DNA of 54,924 nt from Nitrospira sp. CG24D. GTDB lineage: Bacteria; Nitrospirota; Nitrospiria; Nitrospirales; Nitrospiraceae. The stretch spans positions 250,151 through 305,074 of the forward strand of contig NEWQ02000015.1 of the NCBI GenBank assembly GCA_002869855.2, given 5' to 3'. The notes beneath the pieces are model-generated. The model was given only the letters and a program-made list of their open reading frames with translations. It did no database searches and was not told the DNA's origin. The translations under genes were made by a program, and so were the position numbers. The stretch's first letter is position 1. Every line of letters starts with the position of its first letter. Below, one piece after another: positions 8,859 through 18,259 of this stretch.

Positions 8859-9139
8859 ATGTCCATGTCGGTGATGCGGTGCGCTGGCAAAATCTGCGGA
8901 GTGAGCCGGTCAGGATCAGCCTGCTCAGCCAGCTGTCCGGATCAGGCGTCTCCTGCCAAACAGGCTTCTCGTATTTCGGATCGCTTGACGATACGGCCAC
9001 CATTCCACCGAATGCCTACGTGAGCCTCTGCTTCGCCCGTACGGGGTCAATTCAATATAATGTCTGGCTCAATCTCGCGGATCCGTTGCGAAGCATGACC
9101 TCGACCGCTAAAATCATCGTCTCTGCGCGACCGACCTAA
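8690..9139 (+). CDS. cupredoxin-like lipoprotein
   Basis: This 149-residue protein begins with a lipoprotein signal ending in LLASC, giving a lipidated Cys30. The mature part is beta-rich and resembles the cupredoxin fold (VSPQLLNVHVGDAVRWQN is the typical second and third strand), but a canonical His-Cys-His/Met copper site is not evident; two cysteines (in GVSCQTG and SLCFAR) might form a disulfide. An AAAGGAACG motif precedes the ATG. It sits directly upstream of the metal RND operon in the same orientation, so a periplasmic metal-handling role is plausible but unproven. Confidence 0.65.
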   Translation: MFIRTLPAAGTHHATRLAGLLIGAVLLASCAAASPETTPLQTHYIRIQDIVSPQLLNVHVGDAVRWQNLRSEPVRISLLSQLSGSGVSCQTGFSYFGSLDDTATIPPNAYVSLCFARTGSIQYNVWLNLADPLRSMTSTAKIIVSARPT

Positions 9140-9182
9140 CCATGGAACTGCTATACTCGCTGCTCTCATCGGAGTCCTGTAC

Positions 9183-10469
9183 ATGAGAATTCGTTCTGTT
9201 CTTTCGCTCATCGGCCTCAGCGCCACACTATATGGCGCCGCGATGCCGCCTTCGCCCGGCTTCGCGCTGGAACCGGCGCCATCAGCCTATACGCTCGACT
9301 CGATTCTCGACCTAGCCTTGGCGAGGAATCCGGCCGTGTCGTCCGCGGAAGGCACCATCGATCAGCAGCGTGGCCAACAGACTGCCGCCGGCGCCTACCC
9401 CAATCCCACCGTCACCGGCTACATGGGCTACGGTGAAGTACGGGACACCGGTCGTGCCAACATCCGCGAATCTCTCGAACGCGAAAAGCTCACTGAATAC
9501 AACGTGACCATCGGACAGCCCTTGGAATGGCCGTCGATGCGCAAGGCCCGCCAAGGGGTGGCGGACGCGGGACTGGCGACAGCCAACGCCGGCATGTCGG
9601 AAACACGCTTGCATCTGGCCACACAAGTCAAGGTCGCCTTCTACGACTTATTGCTGGCCCAACGGGATGCCGCGCTGGCCCAACAGAATCTCGACATCGT
9701 CGAGAGCGTCGCGCGGATCGTCAAGGCTCGTGTGAAATCAGGAGAAGCGCCGCAATTCGAATCGATTAAAGCTGAAGTCGAAGTCCTGAAAGCCAAGCAA
9801 CAGCTCGCCCGCGCAGAGAACGCCGTGCGCATCAATCGGGCCGTAGTGGATACCCTGACCGGCGGCGCGCTCGGACCAACGTATGTCATTCAGGGCGACT
9901 TCATGGGCATGTCGAAGGAGGTCCACCTTGACGGATTGATCGTTCGCATGGGCACTCAGCATCCGTCCATTCAACGGCTGCTGAAATCGGTCGAACAATC
10001 GGACTGGAAGATCGAATTCGAGCGACAATCGAGAATTCCCAGCGTGACGGTCAACGGCAGCTACTGGCGCGAGATCGGCCGGGAAGCGGTGCAAGGAGGC
10101 CTGTCCATCCCCATGCCGCTCTGGTACCGCCGGGAGGGAGAAATCGCCGCGTCGCTGGGATCCAAGCGGCATCACGAAGCCGAGTTACTGCGGACCCGCA
10201 ACGAACTGGCGAGAGCCATTTTCCAGCATTATCAAGATGCTAGAACGACGGCCGAACTGATCGACGTGTTCGATAAAGGCCTGTTGAAACAAGCTCAAGA
10301 AGCCTTACGACTCGCGCAGTTCAGTTTCCAGCAAGGGGCGTCGAGTCTTCTCGATGTCTTTGATGCCCAGCGCGTGCAACGCCAGATCCAGATGGACTAT
10401 GCCCAAGCGCGGTACGAATTATCGGTCTCCCTGGCGCGCCTGGAACGAGCCGTGGGTGGAACGCTATGA
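9183..10469 (+). CDS. TolC-family outer-membrane factor of metal efflux (CzcC/CusC-like)
   Basis: This 428-residue protein has a signal peptide (residues 1-27) and the two long helical repeats of the outer-membrane efflux protein family, visible as the parallel segments LDSILDLALARNPAV near the N-terminus and ALRLAQFSFQQGASSLLDV near the C-terminus. Three such subunits would form the outer-membrane and periplasmic duct of an RND pump. GGAG precedes the ATG. Its stop overlaps the start of the adaptor gene, and the RND pump follows, giving the classical CBA order of heavy-metal systems. Confidence 0.88.
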   Translation: MRIRSVLSLIGLSATLYGAAMPPSPGFALEPAPSAYTLDSILDLALARNPAVSSAEGTIDQQRGQQTAAGAYPNPTVTGYMGYGEVRDTGRANIRESLEREKLTEYNVTIGQPLEWPSMRKARQGVADAGLATANAGMSETRLHLATQVKVAFYDLLLAQRDAALAQQNLDIVESVARIVKARVKSGEAPQFESIKAEVEVLKAKQQLARAENAVRINRAVVDTLTGGALGPTYVIQGDFMGMSKEVHLDGLIVRMGTQHPSIQRLLKSVEQSDWKIEFERQSRIPSVTVNGSYWREIGREAVQGGLSIPMPLWYRREGEIAASLGSKRHHEAELLRTRNELARAIFQHYQDARTTAELIDVFDKGLLKQAQEALRLAQFSFQQGASSLLDVFDAQRVQRQIQMDYAQARYELSVSLARLERAVGGTL

Positions 10470-11710
10470 CTTTACTCCAAATCGGACGAACAAGCTTGAG
10501 GAAGCAGCCGATGACGTGGGAGGCGGTGCCCCGGCACTCCCGTCACCTGGCCGCCGGTGTCCTGCTCGGCCTGGCCGCGATCATCTCAGGATGCGACCGG
10601 TCCCCAGGCGATACGGTTGAGGTCAAGACACCAGTGGCGGCCTCCACCCCCGGACTGATTACACTGTCTGCGGAGGAGTCAGCCCGGATCGGGCTCGTCG
10701 TTCAACCGGCTTCTCGAACAGACTTCCGCACCTATCGGGACTTTCCAGCCATTCTACAACCCAACGAGCGCGCCATGGCCGACATTACGACCCTGGTCCG
10801 CGGGCGGGTCGTGGATGTCTACGCTGACTTGGGGCAACAGGTCGAAGCCAACGCCCTCCTGGCCATTCTATACAGCAGCGACCTGGGCCTGGCGCAATCC
10901 GCCTATCTGAAGTCGCGGGCAAAACTCCATGTCGCCGAACAAGCCTATGCGCGGGCCAAATTCCTGCTGCAGGAACAAGTGATCGGCGAGGCGGAGGCTC
11001 AGCGCCGGCAAGCCGAACTGCTCAGCATGCAGGCGGAATCTCATGAGGCGCGCGACCATCTCAAACTTCTCGGCATGAGCGACGGCGAATTTCGCCGACT
11101 CGACAAGAGCCGGGACATCCGTTCCCATGTGCCGATTGTGGCGCCCTTCGCCGGACGCATCATCGGACGCAACCTGACCAGGGGAGAAGTCGTCGAGACC
11201 ACCGAGAAATTGTTCGTGGTCGCCGATCTGTCTGAAGTCTGGGTGCGGGCCAACATTCCTGAAAAAGACATTCCCTTCGTCCATTCCATTCATGCCTCCG
11301 GAGGCAGGCAGGCAGAGGTGCGTATCAATGCCTATCCGAGGGAAACGTTCAAGGCCACGATCACCTATGTGGGCGATGTCCTGGATCCCGCCACCCGCAC
11401 GATGCAACTGCGGCTCGAACTCCCCAACCCCGAGGGACGGCTGAAACCGGAGATGTTCGCCACAATCCGCCTCTTCTCCGAATCGCAGCCGGACCGGTTG
11501 GCCGTCCCGGAAGCCGCGCTGCAACGGGACCAGAACCGGACCTTCGTCTTCGTACAACGCAACGTAACTGAGTATGAAGTCCGCGAGGTCCACGTCGGGG
11601 AATCCAACGGCACCCATAGTACTATCCTCGGGGGCCTCACCGAAGGCGAGCCGGTCGTCACGCACGGCGCCTTCATCTTGAAATCAGAATTCTTGAAGAA
11701 ACAAGTCTGA
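10466..11710 (+). CDS. RND periplasmic adaptor (CzcB/CusB-like)
   Basis: This is a 414-residue membrane-fusion protein. The signal region ends in IISGC, so the protein is probably a lipoprotein anchored in the inner membrane. It shows the expected order: beta-barrel strand, lipoyl half (VRGRVVDVYADLGQQVEANALL), helical hairpin (about 130-205), second lipoyl half (VPIVAPFAGRIIGRNLTRGEVV), beta-barrel and membrane-proximal domains. No extra N-terminal metal-binding YHS-like domain is present. It overlaps tolC-like and pump genes by 4 and 1 bases, so the three are translated from one mRNA. Confidence 0.9.
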   Translation: MTLLQIGRTSLRKQPMTWEAVPRHSRHLAAGVLLGLAAIISGCDRSPGDTVEVKTPVAASTPGLITLSAEESARIGLVVQPASRTDFRTYRDFPAILQPNERAMADITTLVRGRVVDVYADLGQQVEANALLAILYSSDLGLAQSAYLKSRAKLHVAEQAYARAKFLLQEQVIGEAEAQRRQAELLSMQAESHEARDHLKLLGMSDGEFRRLDKSRDIRSHVPIVAPFAGRIIGRNLTRGEVVETTEKLFVVADLSEVWVRANIPEKDIPFVHSIHASGGRQAEVRINAYPRETFKATITYVGDVLDPATRTMQLRLELPNPEGRLKPEMFATIRLFSESQPDRLAVPEAALQRDQNRTFVFVQRNVTEYEVREVHVGESNGTHSTILGGLTEGEPVVTHGAFILKSEFLKKQV

Positions 11711-14700
11711 TGGTCGCCCGCCTGCTCGACATTTCACTGCGCCAGCGCATGCTCATCGTGATCTTCGCCATCATGCTCGGCATCGGGGGCCTCTATTCTT
11801 TTCAAACCATCCCGATCGATGCGTTCCCCGATGTCACCAGCGTGCTCGTACAGGTCGTCACCAAGGCGCCCGGGTTGTCTCCCGCAGAAGTTGAACGCCT
11901 GGTCACCTACCCGATCGAACTGCAACTGACTGGCGTCCCCGCGCTCATGGAAATGCGGTCGCTGACCAAGGTCGGTCTGTCACTGGTGACCATCGTGTTC
12001 GACGATGCGATGGACATCAACCTTGCGCGCCAGCTCGTGCTGGAGCGTCTGATCGAGGTAAAAGAGCAGCTCCCCCCCGGCACAGAGCCGATGCTCGTGC
12101 CGAACAGCACCGGGTTGGGCGAGGTCTTCCAGTACTACCTGGCCGACGCCCGCGCTCCCGTCCCGGACGAAGCGGTGACTCACCAAAACTTGATCGATCA
12201 GCGCACACTCCAGGACTGGATTATCCGGCCGCTGCTGAAGAGCACGCCGGAAGTGATCGATGTGAACTCCATGGGCGGCTTCGTCAAGCAGTATCAAGTA
12301 CTGGTCGAGCCGGCCATGTTGCGCAAATACAATCTGACTCTCCGCGAGGTCTTCGACGCCGTGGCCAGCAACAACGCCAACGCCGGCGGCAACATTCTGG
12401 AAAAGCACGACGAGAAATATATTGTGCGCGGGATCGGCCTGATTCGATCGCTCGAAGACGTCGGGCGCATCGTCATCAAGGAATCCGGCGGCACGCCGGT
12501 CTTTGTCAGCGATGTGGCGCAGGTGTTGATCGACCATGCGGTCCGGCACGGGGCAACCGTGTTGAACGGAGATCGCGAGGTGGTCAGCGGGATCGTCCTC
12601 ATGTTGCGAGGGGGCAATGCGCGTGACGTCGTCGAAAGCATCAAGGCACGAATCGACGACATACACCGCCTGCATCTGCTGCCGGACGGACTGCGTATCG
12701 TGCCGTTCTATGACCGGATCGAATTGATCACGTCCGCCTTGAGCACGGTGTATAAATCACTGGCCGAAGGTGTGGTGCTGGTTATCGTGGTACTGGTGCT
12801 CTTCCTGGGGAACCTCCGCAGCGCGCTGATCGTCGTCGCGACCCTGGTGCTGTCCCCCCTTGCCACGTTTATCGTCATGGGCCAGGTCGGACTCACGGCT
12901 AATCTCATGTCGCTGGGCGGGCTGGCCATCGCGATCGGCATGATCGTGGACGGCTCCGTGGTCGTCGTCGAGAACGTCTACCGACACCTCTCGGAACACT
13001 CGTCCGCCGCGATCCCGCGCCTCGAGCTGATCACCAAATCCGTCAAGGAAGTAGGCCAGCCAGTCGTCTTCGGCATCCTGATCATCATTCTCGTGTTCCT
13101 GCCGCTACTGTCCCTGCACGGGATGGAGGGCAAGATGTTCAAGCCGCTCGCCTATACCATCATGATCGCCCTGCTGACCTCCCTGGTGCTGTCGCTCACG
13201 CTGTCGCCGGTCCTCTGTTCCCTCATGTTGAAGCGAGGGAGTGAGGAAGATCCCTGGATCGTCCGCTGGACCAAGCGCATCTATGCCCCGTCGCTCCGGT
13301 GGGCATTGGACCATACCAGCATCGTGCTGGTGGGCGCAGTGGGCTCACTGCTCGCCAGCCTGGCATTGTTTCCGTTCCTCGGCAGCGAATTTATCCCGAT
13401 TCTCAACGAAGGATCTGTCGCCCCGCAAACGATTCGGCTGCCGAGTGTCTCCCTCCCCGCTTCTATCGAAATCGAAAAGCGCATGCAGCAGGCCATGATG
13501 GAATTTCCTGAAGTGGAAATGGTGGTCTCAAAGATCGGACGCACGGAACTGGGGAACGATCCGCAGGAACCGAACGAAAGCGACCCCGTCGTCCGGCTCC
13601 GCCCGCTTGACCAATGGACGACCGCACGCACGATGCCTGAGTTGATGCAGAAATTCCGCGAGCGATTGACCCGAATCCCGGGTGCGACGTTCCTGATCAG
13701 CCAGCCCATCCAACAGCGGGTTGACGAGCTGATCTCCGGCGTCCGGACAGAAGCGACCGTCAAGCTGTTCGGGGAAGACCTGGAGATTTTGCACAGCAAG
13801 GCCGAGGAGATTGCCGGCCAGCTGAGCACCGTGCGAGGAGTGCGGGATATTAAGATAGAGCAACTCTTCGGACAACCCTATCTCACCATCGACATCGATC
13901 GCGGCAAGATTGCACGCCACGCGATCAATGTGTCCGACGTGCGAGACATCATCGGCACCGCGATCGGCGGCGAAGTCGCGACGCGCGTCTACGAAGGGCA
14001 GCAACGCTTTGAACTGATCGTCCGCTTCCCCGAGCAATACCGGAACAGCGCCGAGACGATCAGCAACATTCTGGTCACCGGCAGGGACGGAGCGCTGATC
14101 CCTCTCGCCGACCTTGGAAGCGTTCGCCTTGAGGAAGGTCCCGGCCGGATCAGCCGGGAAAAGCTCCAACGGTATGTCTCAATCGGGTTCAATACGATGG
14201 GACGGGACATCGGCAGTTTGGTCACTGAAGCACAGCAGAAGATCGCCACCCAGGTGGTGCTTCCCGCCGGCTACACCGTCGCCTGGGGAGGCTCATTCGA
14301 AAATATGGAGCGGGCGATGGCCAAACTGCGCCTCATCGTGCCCATCACCATCGGATTGATCTTCCTGTTGCTGTACTCCACCTTCGACTCGCTGCGTCAG
14401 GCGGCCCTCATCATTCTGAACCTTCCCTTCGCGCTGATCGGGGGTGTGGTCGCGCTCTGGCTGACCGGAGAATATCTCAGTGTGCCGGCTTCGATCGGGT
14501 TCATCAACCTCTTCGGCGTGGCCGTGCTGAACGGGATCGTGCTGGTCTCCTGCATGAATGCCCTGCGCGAGGAAGGCGCCACGCTGGACGAGGCCGTGAT
14601 GTCCGGGGCGTTGCTGCGCCTGCGACCGGTCCTCATGACCGCGTTGGTCGCGTTGCTGGGGTTGGCCCCTCTCGCCTTCGCCCATGGGATCGGCTCGGAG

Positions 14701-14868
14701 GTTCAGCGCCCGTTGGCAATCGTCGTCATCGGCGGACTGGTCAGCTCCACGTTGCTGACGTTGATCGTCCTTCCGATCCTCTACCGATGGATCGAGAGCC
14801 GTACCCAACAGGACGCTCCGCCGACAGACAGCCACCCCGTCATCGAACCCGCCCATGGAGGGCAATAG
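11710..14868 (+). CDS. heavy-metal RND efflux pump (CzcA/CusA family)
   Basis: At 1052 residues it has the full length of the HME-RND family, with twelve membrane helices in two halves and two large periplasmic loops. TM1 is near residues 15-33. The fourth helix contains the family motif AIGMIVDGSVVVVEN, whose Asp is part of the proton relay. The motif is intermediate between the divalent-cation and Cu/Ag subgroups, so I do not assign the substrate. The start overlaps the adaptor stop (TGATG). It would export metal cations from the periplasm or cytoplasm across the outer membrane, driven by protons. Confidence 0.92.
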   Translation: MVARLLDISLRQRMLIVIFAIMLGIGGLYSFQTIPIDAFPDVTSVLVQVVTKAPGLSPAEVERLVTYPIELQLTGVPALMEMRSLTKVGLSLVTIVFDDAMDINLARQLVLERLIEVKEQLPPGTEPMLVPNSTGLGEVFQYYLADARAPVPDEAVTHQNLIDQRTLQDWIIRPLLKSTPEVIDVNSMGGFVKQYQVLVEPAMLRKYNLTLREVFDAVASNNANAGGNILEKHDEKYIVRGIGLIRSLEDVGRIVIKESGGTPVFVSDVAQVLIDHAVRHGATVLNGDREVVSGIVLMLRGGNARDVVESIKARIDDIHRLHLLPDGLRIVPFYDRIELITSALSTVYKSLAEGVVLVIVVLVLFLGNLRSALIVVATLVLSPLATFIVMGQVGLTANLMSLGGLAIAIGMIVDGSVVVVENVYRHLSEHSSAAIPRLELITKSVKEVGQPVVFGILIIILVFLPLLSLHGMEGKMFKPLAYTIMIALLTSLVLSLTLSPVLCSLMLKRGSEEDPWIVRWTKRIYAPSLRWALDHTSIVLVGAVGSLLASLALFPFLGSEFIPILNEGSVAPQTIRLPSVSLPASIEIEKRMQQAMMEFPEVEMVVSKIGRTELGNDPQEPNESDPVVRLRPLDQWTTARTMPELMQKFRERLTRIPGATFLISQPIQQRVDELISGVRTEATVKLFGEDLEILHSKAEEIAGQLSTVRGVRDIKIEQLFGQPYLTIDIDRGKIARHAINVSDVRDIIGTAIGGEVATRVYEGQQRFELIVRFPEQYRNSAETISNILVTGRDGALIPLADLGSVRLEEGPGRISREKLQRYVSIGFNTMGRDIGSLVTEAQQKIATQVVLPAGYTVAWGGSFENMERAMAKLRLIVPITIGLIFLLLYSTFDSLRQAALIILNLPFALIGGVVALWLTGEYLSVPASIGFINLFGVAVLNGIVLVSCMNALREEGATLDEAVMSGALLRLRPVLMTALVALLGLAPLAFAHGIGSEVQRPLAIVVIGGLVSSTLLTLIVLPILYRWIESRTQQDAPPTDSHPVIEPAHGGQ

Positions 14869-14959
14869 CCCTGGTGCGCTCTCATCTGATCGTCGAAATC
14901 TTTAAATAACCTGCACATGACAAGTGCTTCGTGAAGGGCAATCTGTCAGTCTTCATACA

Positions 14960-16081
14960 ATGAACGTGCTACCCACCATCAAGCAGGAATGGTCTCTATT
15001 CGTGAGCGGCGGCACGTCGGTCGCCTTCCTTGTGTTCGGGCAGAGGTGGCTGGGAGATCTTTCGCACCAGGCCTGGTTTGCACTCATGTTCGCGTGGCTC
15101 TTCACGGTCATCCTGTTGTCGGCCTTTGCTGTCGTCCGGCATGCCGAGAGCCTGGCGACGAAACTGGGAGAACCGGGAGGGACGCTCATTTTGACGCTGG
15201 CCGTCACCGGGATTGAAGTCACGATGATCAGTGCCGTCATGCTGACCGGCAAAGGAAACCCGTCGCTCGCACGGGATGCGATGTTCGCCGTGGTGATGAT
15301 CGCGCTCAATGGAATGATTGGCTTTTCCCTCCTGCTGGGAGGCCTGCGGTATCACGAACAAACGTACAACCTGCAAGGAGCGAACGCCTTCCTGGCGGTG
15401 ATCATTCCCCTGGCCGTGCTTGGCCTGGTCCTGCCCAATTTCACGGTGTCTTCTCCGGGTCCGACATTGTCCCCTCGCCAATCGGTGTTTCTGATCATCA
15501 TGTCGATCGGACTCTACGCGGTCTTTCTCGCCATGCAGATCTTCCGCCATCGCAACTACTTCATGGCCCCGGCCTCGCTCGAACCAACGGAGGCCCCCTA
15601 CTGGAAATGCTCGTCCGATGACCAAGACCGCTCGGCGTTACATCTGATGCTGTTGCTGGTAGTGCACCTGCTGCCCGTCGTGATCCTCTCCGGCCAGATT
15701 GCAGTCCCCATCACCCACGCCATCCACGAATTACACGCTCCCCCGGCCTTGGCCGGAGTGCTCGTATCGGTGCTGGTGTTGTCTCCTGAGTCGATGAGCG
15801 CGGTGCGCGCTGCGATGGGCAATCAACTGCAGCGCTCCGTCAATCTGTTGTTGGGATCGGTCCTGGCAACCATCAGCCTGACGATCCCCGCTGTCCTGAC
15901 CATCGGATTTGTGATGGACCAGACCATCATCCTCGGGCTCGATGCCGTCGGCATGACCCTGTTGCTGCTGACGCTTGGTCTCAGTCTCCTGACCTTTGCC
16001 AGCGCCCGCACAAATATCTTGCTTGGCGCGGTGCATTTGCTGCTCTTTCTCGCCTATGTCATGCTGATTTTCGAGCGGTAA
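14960..16081 (+). CDS. calcium/cation:proton antiporter, ChaA family
   Basis: This 373-residue membrane protein has about eleven hydrophobic segments in two inverted halves, each with an acidic exchanger motif: [18 protein letters not shown] in the first and [19 protein letters not shown] in the second, as in the Na/Ca exchanger superfamily and ChaA. It exchanges Ca2+, K+ or Na+ for protons at the inner membrane. I start at the ATG at 14960; a GTG at 14924 in the same frame is possible, and neither has a strong ribosome-binding site. It follows the RND operon in the same direction after a 91-base gap. Confidence 0.85.
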   Translation: MNVLPTIKQEWSLFVSGGTSVAFLVFGQRWLGDLSHQAWFALMFAWLFTVILLSAFAVVRHAESLATKLGEPGGTLILTLAVTGIEVTMISAVMLTGKGNPSLARDAMFAVVMIALNGMIGFSLLLGGLRYHEQTYNLQGANAFLAVIIPLAVLGLVLPNFTVSSPGPTLSPRQSVFLIIMSIGLYAVFLAMQIFRHRNYFMAPASLEPTEAPYWKCSSDDQDRSALHLMLLLVVHLLPVVILSGQIAVPITHAIHELHAPPALAGVLVSVLVLSPESMSAVRAAMGNQLQRSVNLLLGSVLATISLTIPAVLTIGFVMDQTIILGLDAVGMTLLLLTLGLSLLTFASARTNILLGAVHLLLFLAYVMLIFER

Positions 16082-16139
16082 CTGGCCGGCTTACCACCTG
16101 ACAATTGTGACTGCACCCGTGACGAAGGAGGCGGTATCA

Positions 16140-16454
16140 ATGGAGTGGATCTACCTGATCCTGGCTGGTCTGCTTGAAATGGGTTGGGCAATCGGCCTGA
16201 AATATACTGAAGGATTCTCGCGGCCATGGCCCAGCATCTGGACGATCGTTGCCATGATCGCCAGTTTCTATTTTCTCTCACAGGCACTGAAGACCCTTCC
16301 TGTCGGCACGGGCTACGCCGTATGGACCGGGATCGGAACGGTAGGCACAGCGCTTCTCGGTATGGTCATTTTGGGGGAATCAGTCGCCCCCCTGCGGCTC
16401 CTGTCGCTCACGCTGATTGTGCTGGGCATGATTGGGCTCAAGCTGAGCGCGTAA
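16140..16454 (+). CDS. sugE: SMR-family exporter, SugE/Gdx type
   Basis: The protein is 104 residues with four hydrophobic helices, the usual size of small multidrug resistance transporters. The essential membrane Glu13 lies in [19 protein letters not shown], and the signature [22 protein letters not shown] is that of the SugE/Gdx subgroup, which functions as a guanidinium/proton antiporter and tolerates some quaternary ammonium compounds. Two copies would pair in antiparallel fashion. A GGAGG 8 bases upstream fixes the ATG at 16140. I looked for a guanidine riboswitch in the leader and did not find one. Confidence 0.9.
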   Translation: MEWIYLILAGLLEMGWAIGLKYTEGFSRPWPSIWTIVAMIASFYFLSQALKTLPVGTGYAVWTGIGTVGTALLGMVILGESVAPLRLLSLTLIVLGMIGLKLSA

Positions 16455-16981
16455 TCGGTCCACCATATCGCGCATCACTCGCCACAGGCTCACCGAACGC
16501 CGAAAATACTCGACCGGCGGACACAGCACGTCCAGGCTAGGGCATTCTTCCTCCTAGCCTCGGGATTCGCCTAGTTCATCAACGCAGCCCCAATTGTTAC
16601 TCTACAGTGAATACGCAGCGCTGAGGTGCCGCCTGCCTCGTAACAGAAGGGCCGCTCCGCATCAAAGTAAGACTGTCGTCTGCCTCACGGACGAACTCGT
16701 ATCGGTCTCCGTGAGGTTACCTCTCCCATACAGGTTGACTGGAGTGAAGGACTTCACCATCAACTCTTCACTGGCCATACAGAAGTCACCCCTCATATCC
16801 ACCCAGCTAAGAGGACTTCCCAGCGTAATATCTCTAGGAGATCAAGGTATTAGTATCACCGTCGTCACTTCCCTAGTTAGGGAACCAGAGCGGCACAGGC
16901 GTTGCTTCTTTTAATAAGGCGATCAAGGGTTTCCCATATTCTATCCCACTTGCTCGCCCATGACTGACAGGGAGGAACCGC
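16455..16981. other. hairpin-rich, AT-richer leader upstream of the osmolyte cluster
   Basis: This 527-base gap has no convincing coding frame. It is visibly poorer in GC than its neighbours and contains at least three perfect inverted repeats: CCTCACGGA/TCCGTGAGG (16683-16716), GTGAAG/CTTCAC (16744-16757) and TTCCCTA/TAGGGAA (16869-16884). They fall in the last 300 bases before the GpgS-like gene, in the right place for a structured 5' untranslated region or a small RNA. I cannot match them to a known family. Confidence 0.4.
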
Positions 16982-18250
16982 ATGTCGGACTTTCATCAAA
17001 ACGGCGTGGTGACCGTGCTCCATCGGCTCGGCAGACCGAACCTTGAACAGCTTGAGGCGGAACTCCAGCGGCACGCCTCGACGAACCCGATTGCCCTGAT
17101 CCTCCCTTCCCTCTATTCAGAGCTCCAGCGACCAGCGCTCAGGAAGATTGTCGAGACACTGACCGAAGTACGGTATGTGAATGAGATTGTCATCTCTCTG
17201 GATCGGGCTTCGGCGCTGGAGTTCCGCCTGGCCAAGGAGTACTTCTCGATCCTCCCACAGCGCGTCCGGGTGATCTGGAACGACGGGAGCCGGATTCAGC
17301 AGATCTTGAAGCGTCTGACCGACAATGCCATCGATGTCGGTCTGGCCGGCAAAGGTCGCGGCTGCTGGACCGCCTTCGGCTATGTACTCGCCCGCCACCA
17401 AAGCAAAGTGCTCGCCCTGCACGACTGCGATATTGTGAGCTACGATCGGCAGTACCTCGCCCGGCTCTGCTATCCCATCGCCAACCCCAATCTTGGATAC
17501 GAATTCGCCAAAGGCTACTACAGCCGGATTACCGACCGGCTCCATGGCCGGGTTACTCGGCTATTCATGACCCCCCTTCTACGGAGCCTCCAGCAACTGG
17601 TCGGCACACATCCCCTCCTGACCTTTCTAGATAGCTTCCGCTATCCGCTCGCCGGTGAATTCGCCATGGTCAGCGATCTCGCCTGGATCAACCGTATTCC
17701 GGGAGATTGGGGCCTCGAAGTGGGTGTCCTCGCCGAGGTGTACCGCAACTGCGCGCTCCGCCGCGTCTGCCAGGTCGACATCGCCGATGCCTATGAGCAT
17801 AAGCACCAGGAACTCTCAGCGGATAATCCTGATGCCGGCCTTTTAAAGATGTCGGCCGACATTACCAAAGCCCTCTTCAGAAATTTGGCCAGCGACGGCG
17901 TCATTCTCTCAGACAGCCTGCTGAAGACACTGCGAGCCACGTACCTCCAGGCCGCGCAAGATGCGATCAGCCGCTACGAAAATGACGCGATGATCAACTC
18001 CCTCCAGTTCGATCGCCACCAGGAACGCACCGCTGTGGAGGTGTTTCTGAAAGGCATGAAGCTCGCCACACAAAGTTTCATCGAAGATCCCCTAGGCGTC
18101 CCCATGATCTCCAATTGGAGCCGGGTGGTGGCCGCCGTCCCCGATGTCTTCGGGCTCTTGATCGATGCGGTTGAAAGTGACCATGAGTGGGAACCGGCCA
18201 GCGAGCTGGCCCCTGCACACCAGCACACTCCACTCACAAGAACTTCGTAA
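16982..18250 (+). CDS. gpgS: glucosyl-3-phosphoglycerate synthase-like glycosyltransferase (GT81)
   Basis: This 422-residue protein resembles GpgS/MpgS-type synthases: a GT-A fold with IALILPSLYSEL at the start of the nucleotide-sugar domain, GLAGKGRGCW, and a DxD metal site Asp148-Cys-Asp150 (ALHDCDIVS), followed by PLAGEFAM. GpgS joins a sugar from NDP-glucose to 3-phosphoglycerate, the first step to glucosylglycerate. GGAGG precedes the ATG at 16982. A phosphatase of the matching MPGP type lies at 20290 in the same operon, which supports the assignment. Mannose instead of glucose as donor cannot be excluded. Confidence 0.78.
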   Translation: MSDFHQNGVVTVLHRLGRPNLEQLEAELQRHASTNPIALILPSLYSELQRPALRKIVETLTEVRYVNEIVISLDRASALEFRLAKEYFSILPQRVRVIWNDGSRIQQILKRLTDNAIDVGLAGKGRGCWTAFGYVLARHQSKVLALHDCDIVSYDRQYLARLCYPIANPNLGYEFAKGYYSRITDRLHGRVTRLFMTPLLRSLQQLVGTHPLLTFLDSFRYPLAGEFAMVSDLAWINRIPGDWGLEVGVLAEVYRNCALRRVCQVDIADAYEHKHQELSADNPDAGLLKMSADITKALFRNLASDGVILSDSLLKTLRATYLQAAQDAISRYENDAMINSLQFDRHQERTAVEVFLKGMKLATQSFIEDPLGVPMISNWSRVVAAVPDVFGLLIDAVESDHEWEPASELAPAHQHTPLTRTS

Positions 18251-18259
18251 CCGATTCAC

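Noticed and set aside
16082..16139. Guanidine riboswitch (mini-ykkC) upstream of the SugE gene
   Set aside because: Only one ACGA near the ribosome-binding site is seen; the two ACGR-capped hairpins that define the class cannot be formed.
16594..16914. 106-codon frame in the leader upstream of gpgS
   Set aside because: No ribosome-binding site, no family character, and it spans several inverted repeats, so structured non-coding sequence is the better reading.
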